Source: Sycon ciliatum
Taxonomy: Eukaryota; Porifera; Calcarea; Leucosolenida; Sycettidae
DNA length: 64,000 bases
Assembly: GCF_964019385.1 (NCBI RefSeq)
Contig: NC_088646.1
Span: 14,153,405-14,217,404 of the forward strand
Direction of reading: 5' to 3'
Shown: positions 32,944-42,584 of the stretch, piece by piece
How positions within the stretch are numbered: position 1 is the stretch's first letter
How the letters are laid out: each line of letters begins with the position of its first letter
Program-made: the position numbers and the translations under genes
Notes under the pieces: model-generated
What the model was told of the DNA's origin: nothing
The model's input: the letters and a program-made list of their open reading frames with translations, nothing else
Database searches by the model: none

Positions 32944-33693
32944 CACCATAACTTTTATGAGGTAAGCAATGACTTGCCTTCTCTCTGTATACTTCAATAT
33001 AAACAATGAACAATCTAGGATTCCTGTAGGATGGGCATTTTGGAATCAATGCTGCAATACTGAAGAACTGCATCTTACCTATTTTTACTACTTCAAGAAA
33101 AGTTCACTAAAGGGAAAGCACACTCACACAGTGGCACACTCCACATTCGTGCACAACGGAAAAACGATTCGGAGGAACAACAACCTTGAATTCTGTAGAA
33201 CAATAGCATGGATGCTCGTAATAACAGAATACATTACGACATGGCTGTAGACTGGAGCATCTCCAGGTGTGCGTTCGCACCAATATGACTCGGAGGACAA
33301 TAAATAAATATTCACAAACAAGGTAAGGTAAAACGAGAATCGTTCAAGAGGCTGTCTTAAAACATGTGGAAATAGGCGAGTGGCGACAACAAGCGCAGTG
33401 CAGCACAGCACAAGCTCTGGTGCATCCGGGAAGCTGAGTCATAAGTGAAGACACTTGTGGATATTTTAACATTATGTTAGAGATGGCTGTTCAATTGCTA
33501 AGCAAAGTTGGACTTGAAGGAATATAATAATTATATTGATGCCATGTAAAAAAATCCGTCATGGAACGATAAATAAACGCATGCCATATTCAAACTCAGT
33601 GCTGCGCATTGTGTAGTACGCACATTGGTTACACGCACCAGCTGTGTTGCCATGTGCTCATATTTGGGTGGGAACATCACATTGAACAACACA
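32944..33693. other. Spacer between two convergent genes
   Basis: No domain is recognised. It would hold the 3' ends of both transcripts. AATAAA-like motifs occur on the plus strand (ACAATAAATAAAT, about 33300). Confidence 0.4.
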
Positions 33694-36600
33694 CTACTGT
33701 TGTCCTTCATCTTCGCTGTCCTCTTCTTCCTCCTCCACATACCCTGCATCCTCCTCTAACGTTACTTCGTACTCTTCTTGTTCCTCCTCCTCCTCTGCTG
33801 CAACTGATGGTGATTCTGCTGTTGCTGCCATTGCCAATCTTGTTTTCAGGTTTGCGACAACTGTTGCCTTGACTGGGGCCCCGCGTCGCGACACGTTGAC
33901 AGGCTTACACTTCTGGATGGCTGGGACTGTCAGCCTCTTCGTGGCCACATCACTGACCTGCTGCATCATGCTGTGCATGCATCCGTATTTCTTTTCACTG
34001 TAGATTTTTTTGGCAACGAAATCACCCTTCACTCGAGAAAACTGGACTTTGTACTGTGGCTGTCCTGTTGATGTTGTTGCCTGCTCTCTGCCAGCATTGA
34101 AGTTATGGTCGAGAGCAGCAAGCTGGGTTCGGGCCTCCATTCCCTCTCTACTGAATTGAATCCGCTTCGGCATGTACTTCGTCATCATGCTATGGTACAC
34201 CTGCATGCACATGACGAACAAGAAAGTTATTCAGGTCACTGATACCTGGATTTGACTGATATGCTCCTTATGTCAATTATTGACAGAACTTACGTATGTT
34301 ATGGGAACACAGTGCAATGCTGAGGGAGTCAATATTTTAGTACCACTCCCAATATGAGCACAGTGTTTCGATGATCGGTCTATGTTATGATAGGTGTTTG
34401 GATAACTGACCTTCCTCCATTGGACTGTTGCATATTTGTAAGTGAAAGTGATGCATCAAGGGTCTATTTCCTCCTTACCTCTACGTTTCCAGTGTGCTGA
34501 AAATCTGACAAGCGCATCAAATCTGCCAGCAGTCTCTTGTCTTGGACAACTGATTCCAGAACTTTGTACGCTGGAGACCCTAAGAAAGGCAGAAAGATAT
34601 AGAATCAGAATCTATTAGTGCTGGTCTACTGTTAATTTTTGTGTGCGTGGGTAAAAGTGTATACGTACGCGTGAGATGCTCAGAAATTGTAGTGCTCATG
34701 CATGACTTACTGATAGGGGTGTCATCGAGTAGTAGGGTACCCGTGCTACCCGTAAATAGAGTGGGTATTATGGTTAGGGGTGAAAGGGGTGATCCGGGTA
34801 ACCCGGGTACCCGTCTGTTTAGCTGCTGATCCGTTAGCAAACGAGTACCCGTTAGTCGTGTACGACGGTATGGTACGTTATAATTAGCTGGCTTGTACAG
34901 TTGTACAGTTCGATGTACAGTTTGAATGTGTTGTTGCTAGTTTGATCCTGCTACATATGACAATTTGGACTGTTTTGCATGTAGCGCAGTAAGTGGGCGT
35001 GCTGCGGTTGTCGCGATGTAGTGCATTCGCTGTGAATTGCATGACATCGCATGTCCTCCTGGCACGAAATGCGAAAGGCTATTGTATAGCAACTGTTACT
35101 ATTGGCTGCTAAAGGGTACCCGATAGCCCGCCCGTTAAGCCACGTACCCGTTTGTAACCTCGAAGGGTAACCGTTTCACCCCTAATTATGGTACCAGTTT
35201 ACTCCTGAGAACCCGATCGGGTAGTTGGAGTACGGAGTTTTCGCAACGGTGCATGAAAAAAAAGAAGCATACCTGCAGTGTACACTGTCTATGTAGCGCA
35301 AGTGCACATTCAATGTACAAACTATGTCAAGAAAATACCTGATAGGGTGCCCATGCTACCCGGATAGAAATACCCAATCTCGTTACCCGGCCAAACCCCT
35401 ACCCGTTGCAGCCCTACTTATTGAAATTGATAGTGATAGTGACATAACTTTCACGTTTTACTGACCTGGTGTCAGCCACTTCTTCTGTCGCTGCTCATCG
35501 GTGGAAAGTGGAGGATGTGCACACTGCGTGAAAAGTGTACCCTCAGTCCAGCTATGTCGGTTGACGATGTGGTAGAGGACTGAGTTCCACTTTTCACGCA
35601 GCAGCACGGCATTGCCTCCGCACGACCGGGCGCAGTACCACAAGTGGTTATTGATGGCTGGTAACCACTCGAGCAAGGCCTGCTGGTCTTTTCTCCTGCA
35701 TCCTGCCCTGATCTTGGATGCGACACTCTTGGCATAGTGCCATACATCAAACTGATGCTTGATGGAGTGGCGTCCTCGCATCTCCTTCTTTATGCTGGGG
35801 CTCCGGTCAGTGACAACAGTGGCAATCTGGAGAAGGGGACGAAGCACGTAAATGTACACATAAAAGGAGAGAAATGTAGGATTTGTGGGTGTTTTCCTCA
35901 GGGTCATAAATCATCAAAACAAGCAGAACTTCAAAATGATATTGCAAGTGGCACATTGTTTTAAAATAAGGAAATATATCCAATCTGTACACACCTTCAA
36001 CCCTTGCTCCAAACACTGAACGGTCAAGTGTAACAACGAATCCCATTTTCTCCATTGCCACTGAACTGGTTGTGTCTGTGGACATCGCCAGATGGTAATC
36101 AACAATTAGGTCAGATGCAACATCCATAAAGGTGTATGTCCCAAATCGTGCGGAATACCCAGGGCTGTCACACCTGCCATCGCCAGCTACAGTGAGTTGT
36201 CTGCCTACAGCGTAGCATAGCAAAGACAAAATATGCAGAAACTGTCCTCCTCCTCATCAACAAGGTGTGGGTACAGACTAGGGTCCGGCGGATTCTGCCG
36301 GCAGAAAAATTAGCAGAATTCGGTACTTTTTCTGGTAAGTTTCATGCAGGTTTGGTATGTGGATAAAGAAATGGAGCAGAATTCGAGGAATTGCCCGCCA
36401 TAAGGTTTGTATGGTTCTGCCAATTTCACTGCTCTTGGAGCAGAATCTGCCACCTTTTCGAGCATAATCCACCGGTCCCAAGTACAGACAAACTTTGCGT
36501 ATAACGACACTCGGCAGGGCATCAGAAATGTGTCCTTATTCGCGAAGTGTCCTTATTCGCGAAGTCTCATTATAATGTATACAGTTAGATTTGACTTTGC

Positions 36601-39600
36601 TCTGGGCATGGGAATTCTGTCATTATTCGCGAATTGTCGTTATTCCGTAGTCGTTATTAGCAAAGTTGACTGTACTCCCAAGTGCCAGTAATCTGGTTGT
36701 GAACACAAACAGCTAGAAATACTGATGGGGTTTTAAGTAGGCATGGCCCATGCCGGTAATATTCGCTGGCCAAGGCAGTGAGCAGATTCTCCTGTACTGT
36801 TGTCTCTCAGTTACAACACAGACAATCCAACAATGCCACACAGTTTTGTATACTATAGCACATACAGGTAGCAAAGACACCTTACCTAACAAAAGTGAAT
36901 GAACACGTGTACGCTCTGCAAGCCATGCCGCTTGGATGACTGGAAATACAAACTTCTGTTGTATTGAATAGAAAGTGACTGCAGACATGAATTTCAGGTG
37001 GAAAAATTCAGCAAACTTGCTGAATTTACTGTAGGTGCCGCCACACAGAAGGATGGCTGCTACAAGCAGAACAGAACCTGCAGTGCAAAGTGCCAAGATT
37101 CAAGTACACACAGCTATCACTGTCTTGATCACGATGTGCCAGTCACTTAAACTTCATGTACTGAAGTATATTGTTTGTTTGTCTCGATAAGATTTCAGCA
37201 TGCAGCTCTCAAATCCCAAACATCACTGACTCTCCCATGAACCATGCTTTTTTTTAACTCCTGAATTCTCCTCCCACCCAAATATATGCAGTGCCAAAAA
37301 CCAACCCAAGTTTCAGTAATAGGAGAAATGGTGATTTAACTTAAGAGAAATGGAAGCCAGAAAATACCAGAAATACATGTACTCACACAGTGACTGTCGT
37401 TGACTCCCCGTGGTGGTGTGCGACCGCCAAATGACGACACAGCCCTGCTCACATATCATCTTCACCACTAGCATGGGACCAACTACGGTTTTGCTTTGAC
37501 TGATAACTTTCCCTCCGCACTTGGGGCAATACTTCATTAGCGTAAAGAGGGACGACTCACAGACAAAGTACATGTCTTCAGGTGATGTGTCACTGGCTGG
37601 AGGAGAGCTATCAGATTCGCTGTGGGAGTCGGAACTTTCAGTGCCTGGCACATACTCTGATAAGTTCGATATTATAGTCTCTGTGCTAGATACTTGGACA
37701 CCAGGTGCCGCTTTGGTGGGAGTAGATGGTTGGAGAGTGTTGATGCCAGTGACTGTTTCCCCGAGACCACCCTCTTCTTCCCTGACTCAGCTCCCATCAT
37801 GCCCACCTATAAAAGTAGAGAATCACATGTGGGGGATTAGAATCAAATCAATATTAACCCTTTATTACCGGATTACTTGCACAGCATGCACCAGAATTAC
37901 GAATTTCAGCACAATTTCCAACTTCACCAGGTCATAACTTTGGTCTCCTTCACTTGATTTTCACAATCTAGGGCTCGTTGGAAAGCTCTTGGCGAGAGCA
38001 ACGCCTTGGCTCCAAGCTCCATTATCCAGTCGCCACAAATCAGGCGCGGTAACACAGCAAAGTCGTCTCCAAGCCTGATATGCAAACAAATTCGTCCCAT
38101 CAACGCCATTCCACTCTCCTTCATCGCAGAACGCTCAAATTTGTTTGAGACGATTCAAACTTCAGCCGACTACGTTATTATCATGTGCTCAGTCGCTCAA
38201 AGAGCACACGAAAAGGGAGTTTCCCCAAAAATGGCGAAGTGATCGATCAAAAATTTGAATTTGCCGAGATGAGAATACGGCGCGCGATATCTCTGGCGTC
38301 CGACATCGTAACACTTCGGCGATTGTTGCATTGGATAGCTTGGAGTTTCCGCTACCAAATAGACCTTTCGATTGTTGAATTGGCACAAGAAATGATGGAG
38401 TTACGAAGATATTACTGGCCTACAGACTTTCGATCATAGATGATCGAAAGTCTGCAGGCCGGTAATAAAGGGTTAAAGAATGGATGAGCAAATTGTACTC
38501 TACCTATAGTTCTATACGTACTGTTCAAGTATACATTTTGTTCTTCTGAAGATACACAGAAAACCCTACGCATACCATCCTCAAAGCGAGTGGTCAGACC
38601 ATTTGTGGGGGCATTATAAACTTGTATTTATTGTACTGCAGTCAAACCTCGTTAGGATGAACTTCAAGGGACCGAACAAGTTTGTTTGTCTTATCCGGAA
38701 TTCGTATTATCCAGACCTGACAAAAAATTGATATGCATATTATGGATTGTATTTATGTGAAGGTGCATGCTGTGGCAAACTGTAAGACATTGTTTTCATA
38801 ACATAACCCAGCAACAGGTAAGTACAACATGATGTGCAGTGACTTCATGACAGCATGTCCTCCGCCTTGTAACATGTTTTGCCAGAACAAGATGCCTCAA
38901 TTATCGGAAAAAAAATTACAGCCAGCGCACTCAAGGGGACTGAAAGTTCATACTGCACGCTGATTCTGTTCAAATCACCCTTGAAATTAGTTCGTCTTCA
39001 CGAAAGTTCGCCGTACAGGAGTTCGTCGTGAACGAATAACTTTGACTTGATACTGATGCCTGGCCAACCATAGGATTGGCCCTAGTTCGTACTAAAGGAA
39101 AGTTCGCCTTATCAGTGTTCGTCCTAATGAGGTTTGACTGTATTTCAAAGTAGACAATCAGCAGAGATGGGCACATGCACATGTGGGCTTTGGAAATAAC
39201 TCCAATACTCAGATAATCGGTCGCAGAAAGTCAAGGGACTCGCTTACCTTGGCACTGCTCACTGCATACGCCGTCTTGGTAATGCTATCATGGTCTTGTA
39301 GCTCAATAGTTGGGTATTCCGTGGCTGTGACAGTTGCAGAGGCTATGGGGGGCTGAACTCGATGTTGAGAAATTGACGGCTGCTTGTCTGCTTGAGGCGA
39401 TATCTGTAACAACATGGTAAAGGCAACTGTTGAAATTGTTTGCAGTTATGGCCAGCTATGCAGTTGGTATGTATGCCGCCGTGAGTTATGGCCGAGCATT
39501 ATGCATCAGTCCGAATAGGCCTTTTCAAGCAATTCGCCGATATTTATATACAGTATAATTATCTACAGCGTATAAGTTTAGTTTGGCTTCTGGCTACTCT

Positions 39601-40145
39601 GAAAGCACATGCATCCTAAGATCTGCATACCGGTAGTGGTGTTTTGGTGAAAAGTACAAGTTATTCTGACCACAGACTTTAGTCAAGTAACAATGGATCA
39701 GGTACTGTCTGTGCCGAACTGAAACACTGTATAACAGTCACAGTGCTTCACTTCTCCTTCACTAGAATAATCTAGAGCGGAAACACATTCCGCATCAGGT
39801 ACCGGTACGCGGTATAAAAGCCCGTACCTTATTTGCTTCCCTTTTCTGTTGGTAAGTAGACTTCCGGCGTTTCGGCGGAGGTGGATGGTGTGGCCAAAGT
39901 CTGAGGGACGGAACAGCGGTTGGCTTCAGATGTAGCCTTGGTGGAGTGGTAGCCGAGGGCACATCCGCAATAAAGTCGTCTGGATGTACAAAATGAGCAG
40001 AGCAGACCGCGCAGGTATCGAGCAACGTAACCCTCCTCAGTGCTCTCACCCAAGCGGCGCGTCGTTTTGCCTCTGCGGGGAGTCTGTGAAGGGAGATGCC
40101 TCCACCGCTACGATTTCCGCAGCCCACAACGGCACAGGCAGGCAT
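33694..40145 (-). CDS. Kolobok transposase (THAP + zinc ribbon + DDE), 8 exons
   Basis: Exons, all with GT/AG ends: 40145-39828, 39403-39248, about 37790-37387 (5' edge unresolved), 37077-36886, 36204-35993, 35826-35466, 34579-34479, 34200-33694. Phases match at every junction checked. Exon 1 encodes a THAP finger (MPACAVVGC, W, CSAH, LKPTAVPSL) for DNA binding. Exon 3 has a zinc ribbon (YCPKCGG...CEQGCVVIWRS). Exons 5-7 give the catalytic core: GDGRCDSPG (first Asp), VVTDRSPSI (second Asp), IKHQFDVWH, NHLWYCARSCGG, and HTGNVE (likely Glu). Exon 8 ends VYHSMMTKYMPKR...LAALDHNFNAGREQATT and an acidic tail. Total about 745 aa, normal for this family. The enzyme would excise and insert at TTAA. 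No stop or frameshift was seen. The start is the ATG opening the THAP domain. Confidence 0.78.
34775..35184. mobile_element. hAT MITE in transposase intron 6
   Basis: 410 bp, ends TAGGGGTGAAA and its complement, with an exact 8 bp duplication ATTATGGT (34767-34774 and 35185-35192). An 8 bp duplication is the hAT signature. Its interior and both flanks are rich in GGGTACCCG-like motifs. Confidence 0.85.
36279..36481. mobile_element. hAT MITE nested in a pogo-like MITE (intron 4)
   Basis: 203 bp with imperfect ends TAGGGTCCGGCGGATT / TTGGGACCGGTGGATT and the 8 bp duplication GTACAGAC (36271-36278 and 36482-36489). The duplicated bases are the left end of the neighbouring pogo-like element. Confidence 0.8.
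36485..36672. mobile_element. pogo/Tc1-like MITE in transposase intron 4
   Basis: 188 bp flanked by TA. The left end is CAGACAAACTTTGCGTATAA and the right end is the complement of CAGTCAACTTTGCTAATAAC. It contains repeated TTATTCGCGAA. The left end was hit by the hAT MITE. Confidence 0.7.
37858..38472. mobile_element. piggyBac-like MITE (CCCTTTATTACCGG ends), copy 1
   Basis: 615 bp flanked by TTAA (37854-37857 and 38473-38476). TIR CCCTTTATTACCGG plus an AGATGATCGAAAGTCTG-type hairpin near the right end. Copy 2 is at 51610-52207. TTAA with CCC ends is typical of piggyBac. It lies in intron 2 of the transposase, close to exon 3. Confidence 0.85.
38639..39140. mobile_element. pogo-like MITE in transposase intron 2
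   Basis: 502 bp with ends CAGTCAAACCTCGTTAGGAT and the complement of CAGTCAAACCTCATTAGGAC. TA follows on the right; the left flank reads TG rather than TA. Its ends match the pogo/Tigger style. Confidence 0.75.
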
Positions 40146-40294
40146 TGCCGGTGGTGGAAGGAAACAAAAATAGAAAAACAAACCAAAGGTACCGAGCTGC
40201 TAGCGTCGCCATGAACCAGGATAGCGAAAGGAATTCAGACTTGGTTGGCGATGTACTTCAAACAAAGACTCGAAGTTGTGCATTGCTATTGTTG

Positions 40295-40883
40295 GCAGTG
40301 CACTTTGAACTCTTCCCGTCATACACCCTCGTCGACATGTACGTCTGGCTAGCTGGCTATGTAACATAGACCCAAAGTCCATGAACTCTTGATGAGATCG
40401 CGTTATCGAGATGCCATGTCATTGTACTCGATCGTGTCACAGTCTCACAGACTGCAGCCATCTGAGTCTGTGCACCGGCACAGTCAGCAGTGGTCGACCG
40501 GTCAGTGCACTGCATGCACTGGCAGGCACGGTGTCTTTTGTACGCATCCGTACGGGATCACGTACCGCGTTCGATTGGAAATAAGAGCAGAACGCTATAT
40601 CGCAGCCTCTTCGGACCAAGACCATTCGATTTAGCGTCCAAAAGACTACAACATATGGGCCAATCGTGCTCATCCGTGCTTTTATAAGAACGAAATGGCG
40701 CTTTTAGTGAAATTTTGCATACAAATCCCCATCTAGTAGGGCGCAGTCACCCAGTTTCGGTGGAAGTGCGCGAGTTCGATTGGGATTCAAGTAGGAAGAG
40801 AGCGTCTCAGCTCCCTCGGACCAAGACCATTCGACTCAGCACCCCGAAGACTACAACTGGTGAAATTTTAATTTTTGCCTTAA
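40295..40883 (-). repeat. Right 589 bp arm of the Kolobok element
   Basis: Inverted copy of 26090-26678. It lies about 150 bp upstream of the transposase start codon, so it doubles as promoter and 5' UTR. It ends at the internal TTAA and lacks the outer CTTCCCCT. Confidence 0.9.
40679..40686 (-). promoter_or_regulatory. TATA box for the transposase gene, in the TIR
   Basis: The minus strand reads TATAAAAG, followed by GCACGG, pointing toward exon 1. Initiation about 30 bp downstream would give a 5' UTR of roughly 500 nt. This is a sequence match only. Confidence 0.45.
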
Positions 40884-40934
40884 GGAGGTTCGCGACGGTT
40901 AGCGCCATGTTGGATTTCCGAATCTTTTTCTGAA

Positions 40935-41006
40935 AAATAATGCCTTTCGGAGTGGAAAAATAATGCCTTTCGGAGTGGAAAAATAATGCCTTTCGGAGTG
41001 GAAAAA
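40935..41006. repeat. 27 bp tandem repeat, three copies
   Basis: Unit AAAATAATGCCTTTCGGAGTGG plus spacer, repeated three times just outside the Kolobok right end. Confidence 0.9.
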
Positions 41007-41263
41007 TGGGACGCGATCATGCACAGTAAACTACAATCATGCAAGCAGTTTGACCCCATGACTTCGCGATGATGACTTCGCAGCGCCTGCTCGAGTCGAG
41101 ACAAGATTTGAGGAAGAAGCTCAGCCACTAGTGGACTTGCGGATTTGTTTTGACATTGGCGGTTTTTGGATAGCTCGGTTCTCCTGCCGACGTGTCGTGG
41201 GGATGAAGACGCGGGAGAGTAATCCGTCACCCACGACGCGCCTCTCATTCTGCGTTCTGGACG

Positions 41264-41642
41264 ATGCAAGAAGCCGAGGAGGGGGACGCTTCGCAAACTC
41301 AAACGATCGATCGAGTTCCTGAAAAACGGAAAGGGCGATCTCCACCACTAACGCCACTGGATTCGACTCCCGCGAAGAGGTCGTTCAGTGCCCCTCTTCA
41401 CGGTCGACGAATCGTTCATCTCAGGTATCTGGCTGTGGGATTGTCTGCGTGCCAGAATCCTGGATGTGGCAAACCTCTGGCGCTCATTGATTGCGGTGAA
41501 GAGAAGAGGTACGACCTGGGCAGCGTACTTGTCATTCCGTGGCAGCAGTGTGGGATGGAGAATTTTATAGATACAGATAGCCCTGTAACTGCTCAACACC
41601 CTGGCCCCCGTGCTTCCACAAGCAACACCAAAGCTGCTTTGG
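41264..41642 (+). pseudogene. Exon of a Mutator-like zinc-domain protein
   Basis: The ORF from ATG 41264 has a basic Ser/Pro N-terminus, then GRRIVHLRYLA, CQNPGCGKPLALIDCGEEKRYDLGSVLVIPWQQCG, and STSNTKAALG ending at a GTAAGT donor (41643). The order (R-I-V-x-L, CxxxxCGxPL, EEKR-GL, a degraded second Cys pair, then NTKAALG) resembles the N-terminal part of the Mutator-like transposase domain proteins common in invertebrates. No following exon of that family was found within the next 10 kb, so it is annotated as an isolated or partial exon. Confidence 0.4.
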
Positions 41643-41982
41643 GTAAGTGTGTTTTTCAATCTCATAAGATTTATTCATGATATTTGCGAGTCATTGCCAC
41701 CCTATGGCTATGGAAATGTATGAGCACACTGTATGCGCGGCGGCCGCGAGCGTGTGTGTTTGCATAGACCTGCATGTTTGTGCATGTGTGCACCATACGC
41801 ATGTATGAACATGCACATGCATAATTATGCGCTCATGTGGACGTGCCCTCGCACACATACTATACACACGTGCATGACCGCTCCCAGGGCATGTTGGTGT
41901 GACATGTGTATGCGGGCATCTCCACTCATGCACATGAGTGTGCACATGCATGTGGGTGGGTACGCACACGTGCGTGAATGTA

Positions 41983-42031
41983 TGTGTGTGTACGCGCGCG
42001 TGTGTTCTATTGCGTGTGAGAGCATGCATGT

Positions 42032-42088
<57 letters not shown>

Positions 42089-42100
42089 CACGGATGTGTG
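41983..42100. repeat. TG microsatellite
   Basis: Pure and interrupted (TG)n inside a longer purine/pyrimidine-alternating tract (about 41740-42110). Cys/Val-rich frames here are artefacts. Confidence 0.97.
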
Positions 42101-42194
42101 TGTCGATGGTGTTCAGTTTTGTGCTGGGTGAACACTCTGATCCCTAAACCGCGATACCGGAGCTCCCAAGCTACAGCCTCAGATTGATTTATAG

Positions 42195-42584
42195 TTCATC
42201 GTTGGGAATGAGTTCGCTGCTCATGATGCTGTTGCGGATGTTGCGGCCCTAGCTGAAATTGTCGAAGCTCGCCCTGATGCCAGTATCCTGTAGCACTCTG
42301 TCACTTTTGCATCAGCATGTTCGGCGATGGAGTTTGCAGAACATCAGCAAAAGCGGCTGGCCACCCTTCAACCGTTGGTCCAAGCAACGTGCTTCTCTAA
42401 ATCAGTTGCAGTGCGGGCAGCTGCCAGTGGGTTGGTGATGAAGCACTTTGTCTTGTCCTACGAATGAAGTGGTGAGCCAGCCATTTCCAGACTGATGACG
42501 GAGCAAGTCAGAGGTAAAAAGCGGGTGACAGTCTCAAGGAACATTATATTAGCGGTGGCTGAACACCTAGCGAAGAACCAGTAG
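42195..42584 (+). pseudogene. DEDDh (PML-like) 3'-5' exonuclease C-terminal remnant
   Basis: The frame reads FIVGNEFAAHDAVADVAAL, where H-x4-D matches motif III of DEDDh exonucleases. It is followed by a TAG (42291-42293), then EHQQKRLATLQPLVQ and KSVAVRAAASGLVMKHF, a TGA (42465-42467), and RLMTEQVRGKKRVTVSRNI before a final TAG. The helix order and GKxRVT ending resemble the C-terminal exonuclease region of PML-like proteins in invertebrates. Two stops make it a pseudogene. It may belong with the exon at 41.3 kb, but that is unproven. A possible acceptor precedes it (ATAG at 42191-42194). Confidence 0.45.

Larger units (their letters stand above)
26082..40883 (-). mobile_element. Large Kolobok (T2-type) DNA transposon with long TIRs, probably autonomous
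   Basis: The left end reads TTAA (26078-26081) then AGGGGAAGTTAAGGC. The right end stops at TTAA (40880-40883) after the complement of TTAAGGCAAAAATT, so the outer eight bases are missing on the right. Matching arms of 589 bp (26090-26678 and 40295-40883) enclose a THAP/DDE transposase gene on the minus strand and a P2X7 ballast-domain gene on the plus strand. TTAA ends with AGGGG and a THAP transposase agree with Kolobok. A LINE (26.7-31.0 kb) and five MITEs inflate its length. Whether it can still move is unknown. The alternative, two independent short elements flanking the genes by chance, is less likely because the arms match each other well beyond the length shared with the small elements at 51.6-53.7 kb. 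Confidence 0.7.
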
